Shown one piece after another: positions 1-9,070 of a stretch of DNA of 64,000 bases. A program made the position numbers and the translations under genes. Where the stretch lies: contig JAGOAU010000010.1 in the NCBI GenBank assembly GCA_017983755.1, positions 36,444 to 100,443 of the forward strand. The letters are read 5' to 3'. The first letter of the stretch is position 1, and every line of letters begins with the position of its first letter. Below the pieces are notes generated by a model that saw only the letters and a program-made list of their open reading frames with translations, had not been told where the DNA came from and searched no databases. The DNA comes from Azonexus sp. (GTDB lineage Bacteria > Pseudomonadota > Gammaproteobacteria > Burkholderiales > Rhodocyclaceae).

Positions 1-2441
1 CGGTGGCACAGGGCCGGCAGCAGTTCCTGATCCGCTCGCTCGGGCTCCTGCATTCCTCGGCCGACATCGGCAGCGTGGTCGTGACCGAAAACAACGGAAC
101 ACCGATCCTGGTCCGCGATGTCGCGGAGGTCGTCGAATCGCGAGTACCGCCACAGGGCATGGTCGGTTTCACCGACGCGACCGGCGATCAGGACGACGTC
201 GTGTCAGGTATCGTGCTGCTGCGCAAGGACGAAAACCCGTCGATGGTTCTCGACGCGCTGAAGGCCAAGGTAGACGTATTGAACAGTTCGGTGCTGCCAC
301 CGGGCGTCAGCATCGTTCCCTTTTACGACCGTTCGTGGCTGATCAGCAAGACCCTGAGAACGGTTTTCATGAACCTGCTCGAAGGCGCCCTGCTGGTCAC
401 GCTGGTGCTATACCTTTTCCTCGCCGACCTGCGCGCGGCAGCCATCGTCGCCTCGATCATTCCGCTGGCACTGCTCGGCACCTTCATCTGCCTGTCACTG
501 GTCGGCATTCCGGCCAACCTGCTGTCACTGGGCGCGATGGATTTCGGCATCATCGTCGACGGCGCGGTCATCGTCATCGAAAACATTTTCCGGCGCCTCG
601 GCGAGGCACAAAAAGCCAACGATCACCGGCCGCACACGCGCACCATCCACGATGCGGTAATCGAAATCGGCCGCCCGACGGTGTTCTCGATCATCATCAT
701 CATCGTTGCCCACCTGCCGATCTTCACCATGCAGCGCCATGAAGGAAAGATATTCTCGCCGATGGCCTATTCGGTGGTCGGCGCGCTGGTCACCTCGCTG
801 ATCCTCTCGTTCACGCTGGTCCCCTTCCTCAGCAAGATCGCCTTCCGCAACCATGTGCCGCATGAGGAAACCAAACTCATGCACTGGTTCGCCAACCTCT
901 ACCAGCCGGCGCTCAAATGGGCGCTGGCCAATGCGAAGCGGGTGCTCGGCGGGGCGTTGGTCGCGCTCGCCATCACCGCCGCCCTGGTCTCGCAACTCGG
1001 CACCGAATTTCTTCCGGAACTCAACGAAGGTTCGATCTGGATAAACATCACCCTGCCGACCTCGGTTTCCGTAGATGAGGCGCAAAGCGACCTGCGCAAG
1101 TTGCGCGCCGTGGTCGCCAGCTTCCCCGAAGTCAATGCCGTCGTCTCGAAGGCCGGCCGCCCCGAGGATGGCACCGACCCCAAGAACATCAACATGACCG
1201 AGATGCTGGTCGATCTCAAGCCGGATGCCCAGTGGCGTTCCGGCATGACCAAGGAGAAACTGGTCCGCGAGATGGAAGACAAGATCAACGACATGCCGGG
1301 CATCGAACCGACCTTCAGCCAGCCGGTGCGTGACCAGATCCTCGAATCCATTTCCCAGATCGACGGCCAGATCGTCATCAAGATTTTCGGCGACGACATG
1401 ACGAAGCTCCGGGAAACCGGACGCCAGCTGCTCGACCGCATCGGCAGCGTGCCGGGCGTGGCGCGCGCCTTCATCGACCGCGACGGCGACCTGCCGCAGT
1501 ACCGGCTGGAAATCGACCGTGCCGCCGCCGCCCGCTACGGCCTCAATGTGGCGGACGTCCAGGATGTCATCGAAACCGCACTCGCCGGCAAGGCGGCGAC
1601 CGAACTGTGGGAAGGCGACCGCCATTTCAGCGTGGTCGTCCGTCTGAAGAACGACGAGCGGTCGCTCGACCGCCTGCGCGAGGTGCTGGTTCCGACCCCT
1701 TCCGGCGCTCAGGTGCCGCTCGCCAACCTGGTCGACTTCAAGCTCGGTAGCGGCGCCATGAACATCGCCCGCGAATCGGGGCAGCGCGTCGTCGCCATCG
1801 GTGTCTTCATCCGTGACCGCGACATGGGCAGCGTCGTTGCCGACATGCAGGCCCACGCCAGGGATATCGAGCTGCCCAAGGGCTATTCGATCCTCTGGTC
1901 GGGCGAATTCGAGAACCAGGAGCGAGCGATGAAGCGCCTGATGCTTGTCGTGCCGCTGTCGATCCTGCTGATCTTCGTGCTGCTCTTCGATGCCTTCGAG
2001 TCGTTCAAGGACGCGCTGATCATCATCTGCAACATTCCCTTCGCGTTGATCGGCGGCATTTTCGCGTTGCTGTTGAGCGGCATACCGCTTTCGGTATCGG
2101 CGGCCATCGGTTTCATCGCCCTCTTCGGGCAGGCGGTGCTGAACGGGGTGGTGATGGTCAGCTATTTCAACCAGCTCAAACAGCAGGGCATGGATTCCTA
2201 CCAGGTCGTCTTCCAGGGCGCCATGTCGCGTTTGCGCACGGTGCTGATGACCGCCCTGCTCGCCATGCTCGGCCTGGTGCCGATGGCGCTGTCGCACGGC
2301 ATCGGCTCGGAAACCCAGCGGCCGCTGGCGCTGGTCGTCATCGGCGGCCTGATTTCGGCGACGCTGCTGACTCTTTTCGTGCTGCCGACGCTCTATTACT
2401 ACCTCTCCACCCATCCGCGGCTGGCCAAGGCCCTGCACTGA
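1..2441 (+). CDS. Heavy-metal efflux RND transporter, CzcA-type (5' end outside window)
   Basis: Inner-membrane proton/metal antiporter subunit of a tripartite CzcCBA-like pump that drives divalent cations from periplasm or cytoplasm to the outside. About 812 C-terminal residues are visible; the family is about 1030-1060, so the N-terminal fifth is missing. The fourth-helix motif DFGIIVDGAVIVIEN (about residues 180-194 of the visible part) carries the two Asp and one Glu of the proton relay typical of CzcA/CnrA/NccA and unlike the monovalent CusA type. Several hydrophobic clusters and two large periplasmic loops fit the duplicated RND fold. Reading is open from the window edge. The exact metal cannot be read from sequence. 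Confidence 0.93.
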   Translation, partial: VAQGRQQFLIRSLGLLHSSADIGSVVVTENNGTPILVRDVAEVVESRVPPQGMVGFTDATGDQDDVVSGIVLLRKDENPSMVLDALKAKVDVLNSSVLPPGVSIVPFYDRSWLISKTLRTVFMNLLEGALLVTLVLYLFLADLRAAAIVASIIPLALLGTFICLSLVGIPANLLSLGAMDFGIIVDGAVIVIENIFRRLGEAQKANDHRPHTRTIHDAVIEIGRPTVFSIIIIIVAHLPIFTMQRHEGKIFSPMAYSVVGALVTSLILSFTLVPFLSKIAFRNHVPHEETKLMHWFANLYQPALKWALANAKRVLGGALVALAITAALVSQLGTEFLPELNEGSIWINITLPTSVSVDEAQSDLRKLRAVVASFPEVNAVVSKAGRPEDGTDPKNINMTEMLVDLKPDAQWRSGMTKEKLVREMEDKINDMPGIEPTFSQPVRDQILESISQIDGQIVIKIFGDDMTKLRETGRQLLDRIGSVPGVARAFIDRDGDLPQYRLEIDRAAAARYGLNVADVQDVIETALAGKAATELWEGDRHFSVVVRLKNDERSLDRLREVLVPTPSGAQVPLANLVDFKLGSGAMNIARESGQRVVAIGVFIRDRDMGSVVADMQAHARDIELPKGYSILWSGEFENQERAMKRLMLVVPLSILLIFVLLFDAFESFKDALIIICNIPFALIGGIFALLLSGIPLSVSAAIGFIALFGQAVLNGVVMVSYFNQLKQQGMDSYQVVFQGAMSRLRTVLMTALLAMLGLVPMALSHGIGSETQRPLALVVIGGLISATLLTLFVLPTLYYYLSTHPRLAKALH

Positions 2442-2465
2442 GCGCTGCCGCCCGGACAAAAAAAG

Positions 2466-2486
2466 AACCCGCCACGAAGGCGGGTT
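2466..2486. terminator. Intrinsic terminator after the RND gene
   Basis: Perfect 8-bp stem AACCCGCC / GGCGGGTT with a 5-nt loop, 24 nt after the RND stop. The clean T-run (from the A-tract at 2458-2464) is on the minus strand; the plus side is only moderately T-rich. Confidence 0.7.
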
Positions 2487-2603
2487 AAACTATTCTAGGA
2501 GGAGTTGCAGGTTCATTCTGCCCGAATAATCTGACCGCTCCCTGACCCGGCGGACGATGGCCGGATACAATCGACCCCCAGTCAAGTTTCTCGAAACAGC
2601 CGC

Positions 2604-3842
2604 ATGGCGAAAAAGCTGTCGCTCAACACGCTAATCCTGATCGGCTGCGCTGCCGGCATAGCAGGCGGCCTGTTCCTGCAGACGCAGGGGGCGACGCCGG
2701 CGGTCGAAAATACCCTGTACGGCGCCCGGCTGGTCGGCAACCTGTTCCTCGACCTGCTGCGCATGGTACTGGTGCCGCTGGTCTTTTCGTCCATCGTCGT
2801 CGGCGTCGCCAACCTGCGGGCGCACGACCAGATGCACCGCGTGTGGACGACGACGCTGGTCTTCTTCTTTGCCACCATGGGGATCGCCATCGTCATCGGC
2901 TTTGGCGCCGCCCACCTGTTCCGGCCGGGCGAGGGACTGCAACTGGAAATGTTCGCCGACGCCACGCGCGACTTCCAGGCGCGCCAGATGCCGCTGCCGG
3001 AATACATCGCCCAGTTCCTGCGCGGCCTGTTCCAGAACCCGTTCAAGGCGCTGGCCCAGGGAGAAATCCTGGCCATCGTTATCATCGCCCTCTTCCTCGG
3101 CATCGCGCTGGTCGTCGGCGGCGAGCGCTATCGCAACCTGCGCACCCTGCTTCAGGAACTGCAGGAACTCTGCCTGTTGGTCGTCGGCTGGATCATGCGC
3201 CTCGCCCCCCTTGGCCTGGCTGCCCTGCTACTGCAACTTGTCGCCAGCCAACAGGGCGCGCTGTTGCAGAGCCTCGCGCATTTCATCGTCGTCGTTACCG
3301 GCACCACGCTGTTCCACGGTATCGTCGTGCTGCCGCTGATCCTCTGGCTGTTTACTCGGATCTCACCGCTCCACTTCTTTAAGGGCGCGCGCGAGGCGCT
3401 GATCACCGCCTTCGCCACCAGTTCCAGCGCCGCGACGCTGCCGGTGACGCTGCGCTGCACCGAGCAGCACCTGCACGTGAGGAAGGACATCGCCAATTTC
3501 GTCGTGCCGCTCGGCGCTACCGTCAACATGGATGGCACCGCACTTTACGAAGCCGCCGCCGCACTGTTCGTCGCCCGCCTGGCCGGTATCGAACTCGATC
3601 TCGCGCACCAGGCGATCATCTTCTTTGTCGCCATGCTCGGCGCCATCGGCGCCCCCGGCATCCCCAGCGTCGGCATGCTGAGCATGGTGCTGGTGCTCGA
3701 ATCGGTCGGCCTGCCGACGGCGGCCATCGCCATCCTGCTGCCTATCGATCGCATCCTCGACACCACGCGCACCATGGTCAACGTCGAAGGCGACATGGTC
3801 GGCGCGCTGATCGTCCAGAAACTGGCCGACCGCCCGGCGTAA
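2604..3842 (+). CDS. Dicarboxylate/amino acid:cation symporter (DAACS family)
   Basis: Sodium- or proton-coupled importer of C4-dicarboxylates or glutamate/aspartate (GltP/DctA family) in the inner membrane, 412 residues. Family hallmarks in order: the serine-rich hairpin SSSAATLP (about residue 275), NMDGT in the helix that binds cation and substrate (about 312), GAPGIPSVG of the second re-entrant hairpin (about 352), and DRILDTTRTMVNVEGD in the last helix (about 380). The start at 2604 begins MAKKLSLN and directly enters the first membrane helix. The gene stands alone, convergent and only 12 nt from the next minus-strand gene. Substrate identity is not resolved. Confidence 0.93.
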   Translation: MAKKLSLNTLILIGCAAGIAGGLFLQTQGATPAVENTLYGARLVGNLFLDLLRMVLVPLVFSSIVVGVANLRAHDQMHRVWTTTLVFFFATMGIAIVIGFGAAHLFRPGEGLQLEMFADATRDFQARQMPLPEYIAQFLRGLFQNPFKALAQGEILAIVIIALFLGIALVVGGERYRNLRTLLQELQELCLLVVGWIMRLAPLGLAALLLQLVASQQGALLQSLAHFIVVVTGTTLFHGIVVLPLILWLFTRISPLHFFKGAREALITAFATSSSAATLPVTLRCTEQHLHVRKDIANFVVPLGATVNMDGTALYEAAAALFVARLAGIELDLAHQAIIFFVAMLGAIGAPGIPSVGMLSMVLVLESVGLPTAAIAILLPIDRILDTTRTMVNVEGDMVGALIVQKLADRPA

Positions 3843-3854
3843 GGCTGGGGCCGG

Positions 3855-4289
3855 CTACTTGTCCGGCACCTGAATGTGATTGCGCCGCAGCCACTCGCGG
3901 TCCAGTTCCCAGCGCACCTCCTTGATGCCGGGCTGGGCGAGGACGATGTCCCGGACTTCGTCCTGCACCTTGCCAAGGGCATTCTGCAGCGCGATGAAGG
4001 CCGGGTTGTTGGCGTCCTTGACGTTCACGTCCGGGTACATGGCGCCGAGAAAACGGAAGGCTGGCATGTCGAAGTTGCGCGGCGTGCCGATGACCGCCGT
4101 GCTGCCCTCCACCCGCAGGACATGGAAGGGATATGGATAATTCTTCAGCTGCGGGCTGCCCTGGGTCTGGATGATGGCATTGAGCTCGCGCGTGCGGGGA
4201 TCCGGGCGGCGGATCGCCCAGTCGAGGGCGACCAGCAGCGCGAGCACCAGCAGCGCCCACTGCCACGATTTGATTTTGCGGAAATTCAT
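3855..4289 (-). CDS. Hypothetical single-pass membrane-anchored protein
   Basis: 144 residues, not recognised as a named family. A short basic N-terminus (MNFRKIKSW) is followed by one hydrophobic helix (about residues 10-24, WALLVLALLVALDWAI), then a soluble domain of about 120 residues rich in P/N/V. This predicts a protein anchored in the inner membrane with a periplasmic domain. The start is supported by a strong AGGGGG ribosome site just upstream. It ends 12 nt from the convergent symporter. Function unknown. Confidence 0.75.
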   Translation of the reverse strand: MNFRKIKSWQWALLVLALLVALDWAIRRPDPRTRELNAIIQTQGSPQLKNYPYPFHVLRVEGSTAVIGTPRNFDMPAFRFLGAMYPDVNVKDANNPAFIALQNALGKVQDEVRDIVLAQPGIKEVRWELDREWLRRNHIQVPDK

Positions 4290-4352
4290 GCTTCCCCCTG
4301 AGTATTAGGCCGGACTAATCGGCAAGTCGCCGCTGAGCGTAACATTGCAGGG

Positions 4353-4391
4353 CTGTTGCGGTCGACGCCGCAAAATGGCCGATTTCCAAAT
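4353..4391 (+). repeat. USS-like dispersed motif, copy 1
   Basis: CTGTTGCGGTCGAC core followed by AAAA and ATTT tracts spaced about 10 nt apart. It is intergenic and ends close to the ribosome site of the gamma-carbonic anhydrase gene. See the findings for the family. Confidence 0.75.
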
Positions 4392-4407
4392 TTCGCAAGG
4401 AGCCCGC

Positions 4408-4929
4408 ATGTCCCTCTTCCGCCTCGGAGAAAAGCAGCCGCAACTCGGCGAGAACGCCTGGGTCGCCCCCAACGCCACCGTGATCGGCGACATCCGCCTC
4501 GGCGCCAACGCCTCGATCTGGTGGAACGCCACGCTGCGCGGCGACAACGACCCGATCCACATCGGCGAGAACACCAACATCCAGGACGGTTCGGTGCTGC
4601 ACACTGACGAAGGCATCCCGATGCACATCGGCGCCAACGTCACCGTCGGCCACCTGGTCATGCTGCACGGCTGCACCGTCGGCGATGGCAGCCTGATCGG
4701 CATCGGCTCGGTCATCCTCAACCGCGCGGTGATCGGCAAGGGCTGCATCGTCGGCGCCAACACCCTGATCCCCGAGGGCAAGGTGTTTCCCGACCGCGTG
4801 CTGATCGTCGGCTCGCCGGGCAAGGTCGTGCGCGAACTTTCCGACGACGATGTCGCCCGCCTGAAAGCCTCGGCCGACCATTACGTCGACAACGCCCGCC
4901 GCTATCGGCAGACACTGCAGCCTGTGTAA
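4408..4929 (+). CDS. Gamma-carbonic anhydrase family protein (YrdA/PaaY-like)
   Basis: 173 residues of left-handed beta-helix built from hexapeptide repeats (for example [22 protein letters not shown]). Metal-ligand histidines lie in LHTD (about residue 68) and in GHLVMLHG (about residues 85-92), matching the three-His zinc or iron site of gamma-class anhydrases. Known homologues either hydrate CO2 weakly or act as uncharacterised trimers. The start at 4408 is chosen because AAGGAG lies 6 nt upstream; the longer in-frame extension would read through the dispersed motif. It is convergent with ccoG. Confidence 0.9.
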   Translation: MSLFRLGEKQPQLGENAWVAPNATVIGDIRLGANASIWWNATLRGDNDPIHIGENTNIQDGSVLHTDEGIPMHIGANVTVGHLVMLHGCTVGDGSLIGIGSVILNRAVIGKGCIVGANTLIPEGKVFPDRVLIVGSPGKVVRELSDDDVARLKASADHYVDNARRYRQTLQPV

Positions 4930-4934
4930 GCGCG

Positions 4935-4963
4935 AAAAAAGAGGCGGGAGACCAGCTCCCGCC
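4935..4963 (-). terminator. Intrinsic terminator of ccoG
   Basis: Stem GGCGGGAG / CTCCCGCC with loop ACCAG, followed on the minus strand by six T. It lies between convergent ccoG and the carbonic anhydrase gene. Confidence 0.85.
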
Positions 4964-4988
4964 CAAGCGGAGTCTGCCGGGACGGACG

Positions 4989-6401
4989 TCACGGCAGGAG
5001 GAAGGAGGCTTTCTCGCGGACCTTGATGTCGGCGTTTTCGGCGGCGGCGATCTCGAAATGGATCGGATTGGCGCCCCGCTTGCCGGCATCCGGCGCCACG
5101 CGCACGACGGTATTGAAGGCCTGCAGCGAGGCGGCCGGCACCTCGACTTCGCTGGCGCCGGCGATTTCCGCCCCCGGCAGACCGTCGACCGTAACCGTGT
5201 AGCGGTGCGGCTGCTCTTCGGTGTTCATGATCTGCAGGGTATACACATTCTCGATGCTGCCGTCGTCGGCTTCGCGCGCCAGGGTGGAGCGGTCGCGGAT
5301 GATGTCCACCTTGAGCGGGATGCGGTGCGCGAGGAACCACGCGGCGAGGCCGGTGATGAGGACGAGGATGGCCGTGTACAGCAGGATGCGTGGCCGGACG
5401 ACGTGGCTGGCGATTTCCTTCGGCGTCAGGTGCCGGGTCATCGCCGTTTCGGTCGAATAGCGCACCAGGCCGCGCGGCAGGCCGACCTTGTCCATCACCT
5501 GGTCGCAGACGTCGATACAGGCGGCGCAGCCGATGCACTCGTATTGCAGGCCGTTGCGGATGTCGATGCCGGTTGGGCAGACCTGGACGCAAAGCCCGCA
5601 ATCGACGCAGTCGCCGAGGCCGGCCGCCTTGGCATCGACGCCCTTGCGGCGCGCCCCGCGGGTTTCGCCGCGTTCCGGGTCGTAGGTGATGATCAGCGTG
5701 TCCGGGTCGAACATCACGCTCTGGAAGCGCGCGTAGGGACACATGTACTTGCACACCTGCTCGCGCATGAAGCCGGCCATCAGGTAGGTGAAGCCGCCGT
5801 AGAAGAAGATCCAGAAGGTTTCCCAGCCACTGAGACTGCCGGTGCGCACCGATTCCATCAGTTCGCTGACCGGCGTGAAGTAGCAGACCAGCGTGAAGCC
5901 GGTCCACAGCGACAGCAGGCCCCAGAGCAGGTGCTTGCTGCCCTTGATGCGCAGCTTGCGGGCATCGAGCGGCGCCTTGTCGAGCTTGATCCGCGCATTG
6001 CGGTCGCCTTCGATCCAGTTCTCGATCCACATGAACATCTGCGTGTAGACCGTCTGCGGGCAGGCGTAGCCACAGAACAGGCGGCCGGCGATGGCGGTGA
6101 CCAGGAACAGCGCGTAGGCGGAAATGATCAGCAGCGCCGCCAGGTAGATGACGTCCTGCGGCCAGAAGACCAGGCCGAAAATGTAGAACTTGCGCTCGAC
6201 CAGATGCAGGAGGACGGCCTGGCGATCGTTCCACACCAGCCATGGCGTTACATAGAACAGGATCTGCGTGAAGACGACGAGGGCGATGCGCCAGTTGTCG
6301 AAGAAGCCGCGCACGCCCTTGGCGTAGATCTTCTTGCGCTTTTCGTAGAACGAGACTTGATTGGGTTTTTCCGGCAATACGCTGGTTTCTGGCTGGCTCA
6401 T
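4989..6401 (-). CDS. ccoG: Cytochrome oxidase accessory protein CcoG (polyferredoxin)
   Basis: Membrane Fe-S protein that helps mature cbb3-type cytochrome oxidase; homologues reduce Cu(II) for delivery to the oxidase. 470 residues with four or five hydrophobic helices. CGYACPQTVY and CPYARF occur in the membrane part. Two ferredoxin clusters follow: CVDCGLCVQVCP (about residue 266) and CIGCAACIDVCD (about 291). The C-terminal IG-like periplasmic domain runs from about residue 355 to 470. No ccoNOP genes are in the window, so the gene is detached from its usual cluster. A second copy lies at 40939-42345. Confidence 0.95.
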   Translation of the reverse strand: MSQPETSVLPEKPNQVSFYEKRKKIYAKGVRGFFDNWRIALVVFTQILFYVTPWLVWNDRQAVLLHLVERKFYIFGLVFWPQDVIYLAALLIISAYALFLVTAIAGRLFCGYACPQTVYTQMFMWIENWIEGDRNARIKLDKAPLDARKLRIKGSKHLLWGLLSLWTGFTLVCYFTPVSELMESVRTGSLSGWETFWIFFYGGFTYLMAGFMREQVCKYMCPYARFQSVMFDPDTLIITYDPERGETRGARRKGVDAKAAGLGDCVDCGLCVQVCPTGIDIRNGLQYECIGCAACIDVCDQVMDKVGLPRGLVRYSTETAMTRHLTPKEIASHVVRPRILLYTAILVLITGLAAWFLAHRIPLKVDIIRDRSTLAREADDGSIENVYTLQIMNTEEQPHRYTVTVDGLPGAEIAGASEVEVPAASLQAFNTVVRVAPDAGKRGANPIHFEIAAAENADIKVREKASFLLP

Positions 6402-6750
6402 TGATGATCTGTTTTCGACTTGTCGATAGGGTCGGAAACCGGGACTACGGTCATCGTCGCGGGTCTGGCCGCATCAAGCAGGCCTGCGGGGCGAAGCTGG
6501 GAAAAAATGCCGCCGGACCACCTCACGATTGACCGGCTGCATCCCCGAATGAAGCCGGCACTGCACTTCTTCCGGAAACGGGTCACCGGTTTCCGACAAA
6601 GCCATTAACAAGATGCGTGCCTGCATCGCGAAAATTATGTTTTTCTTATAAATCAGCAGCTTGAGCCAATCCATTTGGACTAGCACTTTCGAACGATGAC
6701 TCCTTGTGTCAATATTGGCACACAAAATTGTCAATAATGACTTCCTTGGC
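6402..6750. other. Intergenic region between divergent ccoG and the sigma-54 activator
   Basis: About 350 nt without a convincing gene. It holds a separated inverted repeat (GTCGGAAACCGG at 6431-6442 and CCGGTTTCCGAC at 6586-6597), a compact CGGAAAC/GTTTCCG dyad at 6573-6595, an AT-rich stretch at 6632-6655 and a palindromic region at 6704-6745. Confidence 0.6.
6704..6732 (+). promoter_or_regulatory. Palindromic region with sigma-54-like element before the activator
   Basis: CAATATTG at 6710-6717 is flanked by TTGTGT and ACACAA arms. Overlapping it, TTGGCAC then TTG has the GG and the second doublet at the right 10-nt spacing for a -24/-12 promoter, but the -12 doublet is TG instead of GC. 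Weak evidence for autoregulation by a sigma-54 activator. Confidence 0.3.
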
Positions 6751-8070
6751 ATGACTGCCCACTTTCTGAGCGAACTGATTTCCTTCCTCGACGGCCTGCC
6801 CGAACCGCGTATCGTGATGGATGCCGATTACCGCATCGTCGCCGCCAACGCCGCCTACATGCGGGAATTCGGCGGCAATGCTGCGGTCGCCGGGCGCACC
6901 TGCTACGAGGTTTCACACCACTTCGACGTGCCCTGCGACCAGGCCGGCGAATCCTGCCCGCTCAAGCAAAGCCTCGAAGCCGGCACCCCGCAGCGCGTCC
7001 TGCACCTGCATCAGACGCCGCGCGGCGAAGAACATGTCGATGTGGAGACGACACCAATCCGCGACGACCAGGGCCAGATCGTCTATTTCGTGGAAACCAT
7101 GCGCCTTGTCCGCCAGGCCAGCGGCCGGGCGGCGGCGCAAGGACTGGTAGGGCGGGCGCCGGCCTTCGTCGGCATGCTGGAAAAGGTGCTGCGTGTCGCA
7201 CCTTCCGACGCCGCCGTGCTGCTGCTCGGCGAAACCGGCACCGGCAAGGAACTGGTCGCCCACGCGATTCATGATGCCGGCCGGCGCAACGAAGGACCGT
7301 TCGTTGCGGTCGACTGTGCCGGAATGACCGAAACGCTGTTCGAGAGCGAACTGTTCGGTTATGAAAAAGGTGCCTTCACTGGCGCCAGCCATCGCAAGCA
7401 GGGGCTGGTCGAAGCGGCGTCCGGCGGCACGCTGTTCCTCGACGAAATCGGCGAACTGCCGCTCGTCCTGCAGGTCAAGCTGCTGCGCCTGCTGGAAACC
7501 GGCACCTATCGCCGGGTCGGCGGTCTCGACTGGCTGCCCGCCGACTTCCGCCTGATCACCGCTACCCACCGCGACCTGCGAGCCATGGTGCAGTCCGAGA
7601 CCTTCCGCCGCGACCTCTATTTCCGCATCAACACCTTCCCGATCCACACCCCCGCGCTGCACGAACGGGCCGAAGACATTCCGCTACTGGCCAATTCACT
7701 GCTCGAGCGCGTCGACCGCGAGACCGGGCGCAGTTTCACCCCGGCAGCGCTCGCCTGGCTGGCCGGCCGCCGCTACAGCGGCAATATCCGCGAACTGCGC
7801 AACCTGATCGAACGTGCCACCCTGCTCGCAGACGGCGACGTGATCGACGTGCACCACCTCGCCGAAATGGCCGACGACATCCCCCCGGCACCTCCCGAAA
7901 CGACTGCTTCGTTCCACCTGAGCGAGGTGGTCGATCTGGAGACACTGGAAAAACGCTACCTGGAATGGGTCCGGACAAACCCGGAAAGCGACCTGCCAAC
8001 GCTGGCCGGCAAGCTCGGCATCAGCCCGCGGACGCTTTATCGCAAGCTGCAGAATGGGCGCAAGGTATGA
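6751..8070 (+). CDS. Sigma-54-dependent transcriptional activator with Cys-rich PAS sensor
   Basis: Enhancer-binding protein of 439 residues that remodels sigma-54 RNA polymerase by ATP hydrolysis. Order: PAS-like sensor (about 10-125); AAA+ domain with Walker A GETGTGKE (about 160), GAFTGA loop (about 209) and Walker [11 protein letters not shown] (about 228); and a Fis-type helix-turn-helix [16 protein letters not shown] at the C-terminus. There is no receiver domain, so the signal enters through the PAS domain. The PAS domain has three clustered cysteines (CYEV, PCDQ, SCPL) suggesting redox or metal sensing. ATG 6751 was preferred to GTG 6706 because the latter lies inside the palindromic promoter region. 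The target operon is not evident. Confidence 0.92.
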   Translation: MTAHFLSELISFLDGLPEPRIVMDADYRIVAANAAYMREFGGNAAVAGRTCYEVSHHFDVPCDQAGESCPLKQSLEAGTPQRVLHLHQTPRGEEHVDVETTPIRDDQGQIVYFVETMRLVRQASGRAAAQGLVGRAPAFVGMLEKVLRVAPSDAAVLLLGETGTGKELVAHAIHDAGRRNEGPFVAVDCAGMTETLFESELFGYEKGAFTGASHRKQGLVEAASGGTLFLDEIGELPLVLQVKLLRLLETGTYRRVGGLDWLPADFRLITATHRDLRAMVQSETFRRDLYFRINTFPIHTPALHERAEDIPLLANSLLERVDRETGRSFTPAALAWLAGRRYSGNIRELRNLIERATLLADGDVIDVHHLAEMADDIPPAPPETTASFHLSEVVDLETLEKRYLEWVRTNPESDLPTLAGKLGISPRTLYRKLQNGRKV

Positions 8071-8100
8071 ATTGATGTCGCACAAGGGCTCATCGCATGC

Positions 8101-8352
8101 TCAAGAAGCATCGAGCACGCTACCCGACTGCCCATCCGTTGCCGCACGCTGCTCGGCCAACAGTTTCAGAAGAAGCTGCTCAATATGGCGCCTGTCAGCA
8201 CTGATTTGTTCCTTCAGCCCCACCAACCCAAGTTCATACGCAACCTCCGCCGCATGCGCTTCAACTCTGACCAGCGCCTCAAGGTAGCTTCGTTCCAGTT
8301 CAAGGGCGTCTTCCGGCTCCAATTTCCGCTCCCGACGAAACCATTTCACCAT
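8101..8352 (-). CDS. Hypothetical small helical protein
   Basis: 83 residues, unrecognised. Charged and predicted helical throughout, with Leu/Glu/Arg-rich heptads (for example LEPEDALELERSYLEALVRVEAHAAEVAYEL) that suggest a coiled coil. A longer in-frame version to 8409 exists, but it would be read through the tRNA-Ser terminator, so the Met at 8352 is taken. No clear ribosome site. It lies downstream of the tRNA gene on the same strand. Confidence 0.5.
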   Translation of the reverse strand: MVKWFRRERKLEPEDALELERSYLEALVRVEAHAAEVAYELGLVGLKEQISADRRHIEQLLLKLLAEQRAATDGQSGSVLDAS

Positions 8353-8372
8353 GCGACTGGCAGGCAAAATGG

Positions 8373-8406
8373 AAAAAACCCGCCAAGCGATCTGCCGTGC
8401 GGGTTT
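8373..8406 (-). terminator. Intrinsic terminator of tRNA-Ser
   Basis: Stem AAACCCGC / GCGGGTTT followed by a T-run on the minus strand, 11 nt after the tRNA 3' end. Confidence 0.85.
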
Positions 8407-8416
8407 CAATATTAAC

Positions 8417-8507
8417 TGGCGGAGAGGGCGGGATTCGAACCCGCGTTAGGGTATTACCCTAAACACGCTTTCCAGGCGTGCGACTTAAACCGCTCATCCA
8501 CCTCTCC
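8417..8507 (-). tRNA. tRNA-Ser (anticodon GGA)
   Basis: 91 nt including an encoded CCA. The acceptor GGAGAGG pairs with CCTCTCC. The anticodon stem CACGC/GCGTG holds loop CTGGAAA, giving anticodon GGA (reads UCC and UCU). A long variable arm (TTAGGG/CCCTAA) is typical of serine tRNA, and the T-arm has GTTCGAATCC. A perfect terminator follows. No integrated element uses its 3' end in this window. Confidence 0.98.
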
Positions 8508-8542
8508 GGAAGGCGCGCATTGTAGCAGAGGGGGGCTGTTCG

Positions 8543-8812
8543 TCAAAGGAACTTTCGCAGCCACGCCAGCCCGATCCAGAGTGCGAATAGAAGCATGAAT
8601 GCGAGCAGTCCGACCAGGCTATTGGAAGCCCGTTTCGGCAACAGCAACGCAGTCAGTCGTCGCGGTGGACGCGTCAGCAGGTCGAAAAACCGGTAGATGG
8701 CATTCTGTTGCCGCCGTTCGCATGCCAGCAGGTGGAGAAAACCCTGGCCGATCAGGCACAGGCCGAGCATTTCGACGATCGCCCGCAACGCGCCAATCAT
8801 GAAGACAAGCAT
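8543..8812 (-). CDS. Small membrane protein at the end of the symporter cluster
   Basis: 89 residues, not recognised. Two hydrophobic helices (about residues 2-27 and 65-84) flank a basic middle stretch (FFDLLTRPPRRLTALLLPK) that probably faces the cytoplasm; the layout recalls YggT-like proteins, but the match is not convincing. It follows the DUF4212 gene by 9 nt and so is probably cotranscribed with the symporter. Confidence 0.65.
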   Translation of the reverse strand: MLVFMIGALRAIVEMLGLCLIGQGFLHLLACERRQQNAIYRFFDLLTRPPRRLTALLLPKRASNSLVGLLAFMLLFALWIGLAWLRKFL

Positions 8813-8821
8813 GGGCGCGCC

Positions 8822-9070
8822 CTATTCGTCATCGATGCCGAATTCCTTCTCCAGTTGCCGCATCCGTCGGTTGTAATACCAGATGATGGCAAGGTAGATG
8901 ACGAGCGATCCCTGCGCCGCCATGTAGAAGCCGAGCGGAAACCCGAACAGGCTGAAGGCATTGAGTTCCTTCGCGTACCAGGCGAGAACGAAGGTGATGA
9001 AGACCCAGATGACGAGCAGACCGAGGGTCAGGCGCCGCGTCTTCAGCCAGTAGAGGTCGCGCGGCATCAA
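8822..9070 (-). CDS. DUF4212 small subunit of a sodium:solute symporter
   Basis: 82 residues with two transmembrane helices (about 15-32 and 44-64) and a charged C-terminus ending QLEKEFGIDDE, the pattern of DUF4212 proteins. Members are almost always encoded immediately beside a large SSS-family permease and are thought to be its small subunit. The start overlaps the permease stop by 4 nt (ATGA), implying coupled translation and fixed stoichiometry. Confidence 0.9.
   Translation of the reverse strand: MMPRDLYWLKTRRLTLGLLVIWVFITFVLAWYAKELNAFSLFGFPLGFYMAAQGSLVIYLAIIWYYNRRMRQLEKEFGIDDE

Noticed and set aside
525-2459. 644-codon open frame antisense to the RND gene
   Set aside because: High-GC shadow: low-complexity composition rich in H, R, D, E and Q, no motifs, while the plus strand encodes a clear CzcA protein.
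8417-8507. tRNA-Ser as an integration site
   Set aside because: No duplicated 3' tRNA fragment and no integrase gene nearby.
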